Assembly: GCA_035701115.1 (NCBI GenBank)
Contig: DASSOA010000100.1
Coordinates: forward strand, 1 to 5,536
Length of the DNA: 5,536 nucleotides
Source: DASSKW01 sp035701115
GTDB taxonomy: Bacteria; Pseudomonadota; Gammaproteobacteria; Natronospirales; REEB76
Reading direction: 5' to 3'
In this document: positions 5,522 to 5,536 of the stretch, one piece after another
Layout: every line of letters starts with the position of its first letter
Position numbering within the stretch: the first letter of the stretch is position 1
Program-made: the position numbers and the translations under genes
The notes under the pieces: generated by a model
What the model was told of the DNA's origin: nothing
Database searches by the model: none
Seen by the model: only the letters and a program-made list of their open reading frames with translations

Positions 5522-5536
5522 GAATTTATTAAGGTC

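Noticed and set aside
1..5536. CRISPR array, tRNA or rRNA genes, insertion-sequence transposase
   Set aside because: No regularly spaced repeats, no tRNA cloverleaf or rRNA sequence and no transposase motifs were seen on either strand.

Overview
The window holds two divergent genes from a GC-rich bacterium. The minus strand carries most of an adenosylcobalamin-dependent (class II) ribonucleotide reductase gene, nrdJ. The plus strand carries a complete small heat-shock protein gene (Hsp20). Protein style, GC-rich codon use, a sigma-32-type heat-shock promoter and a NrdR-like operator all point to a proteobacterium, probably beta or gamma. That placement is an inference from family resemblance, not from a marker gene.

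Positions 1-4425 (minus): a single uninterrupted reading frame runs from the start at 4425 off the left edge. It encodes 1475 visible residues, but only 661 of them are reductase. The rest are two in-frame inteins. Intein 1 has 440 aa (4038 down to 2719) and intein 2 has 374 aa (2139 down to 1018). Each has splicing blocks at both ends and a two-motif LAGLIDADG homing endonuclease in the middle. Intein 2 sits directly before the cysteine expected to carry the catalytic thiyl radical, so the +1 splicing nucleophile and the catalytic radical residue are the same amino acid. The reductase cannot be assembled until both inteins are removed.

Positions 4426-4922: a divergent control region of about 500 bp with no convincing gene. 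Facing nrdJ are two candidate promoters and a 16-bp near-palindrome resembling a NrdR box. A 14-bp exact copy of most of that box lies 162 bp further towards hsp20. There is also a 48-nt inverted repeat and a 12-bp palindrome. Facing hsp20 is a good sigma-32 promoter.

Positions 4923-5357 (plus): a 144-aa Hsp20/alpha-crystallin chaperone with its own Shine-Dalgarno sequence, followed by a strong 11-bp terminator hairpin. Positions 5403-5536 contain no gene I can support but hold several GC-rich palindromes, including an imperfect inverted repeat with arms of about 26 nt.

Functionally, nrdJ makes deoxynucleotides independently of oxygen using vitamin B12, and hsp20 is a stress chaperone. Nothing shows they share a pathway, although the shared 14-bp motif leaves some regulatory coupling possible. 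The main novelty is the double-intein architecture at catalytic and conserved sites of the reductase.
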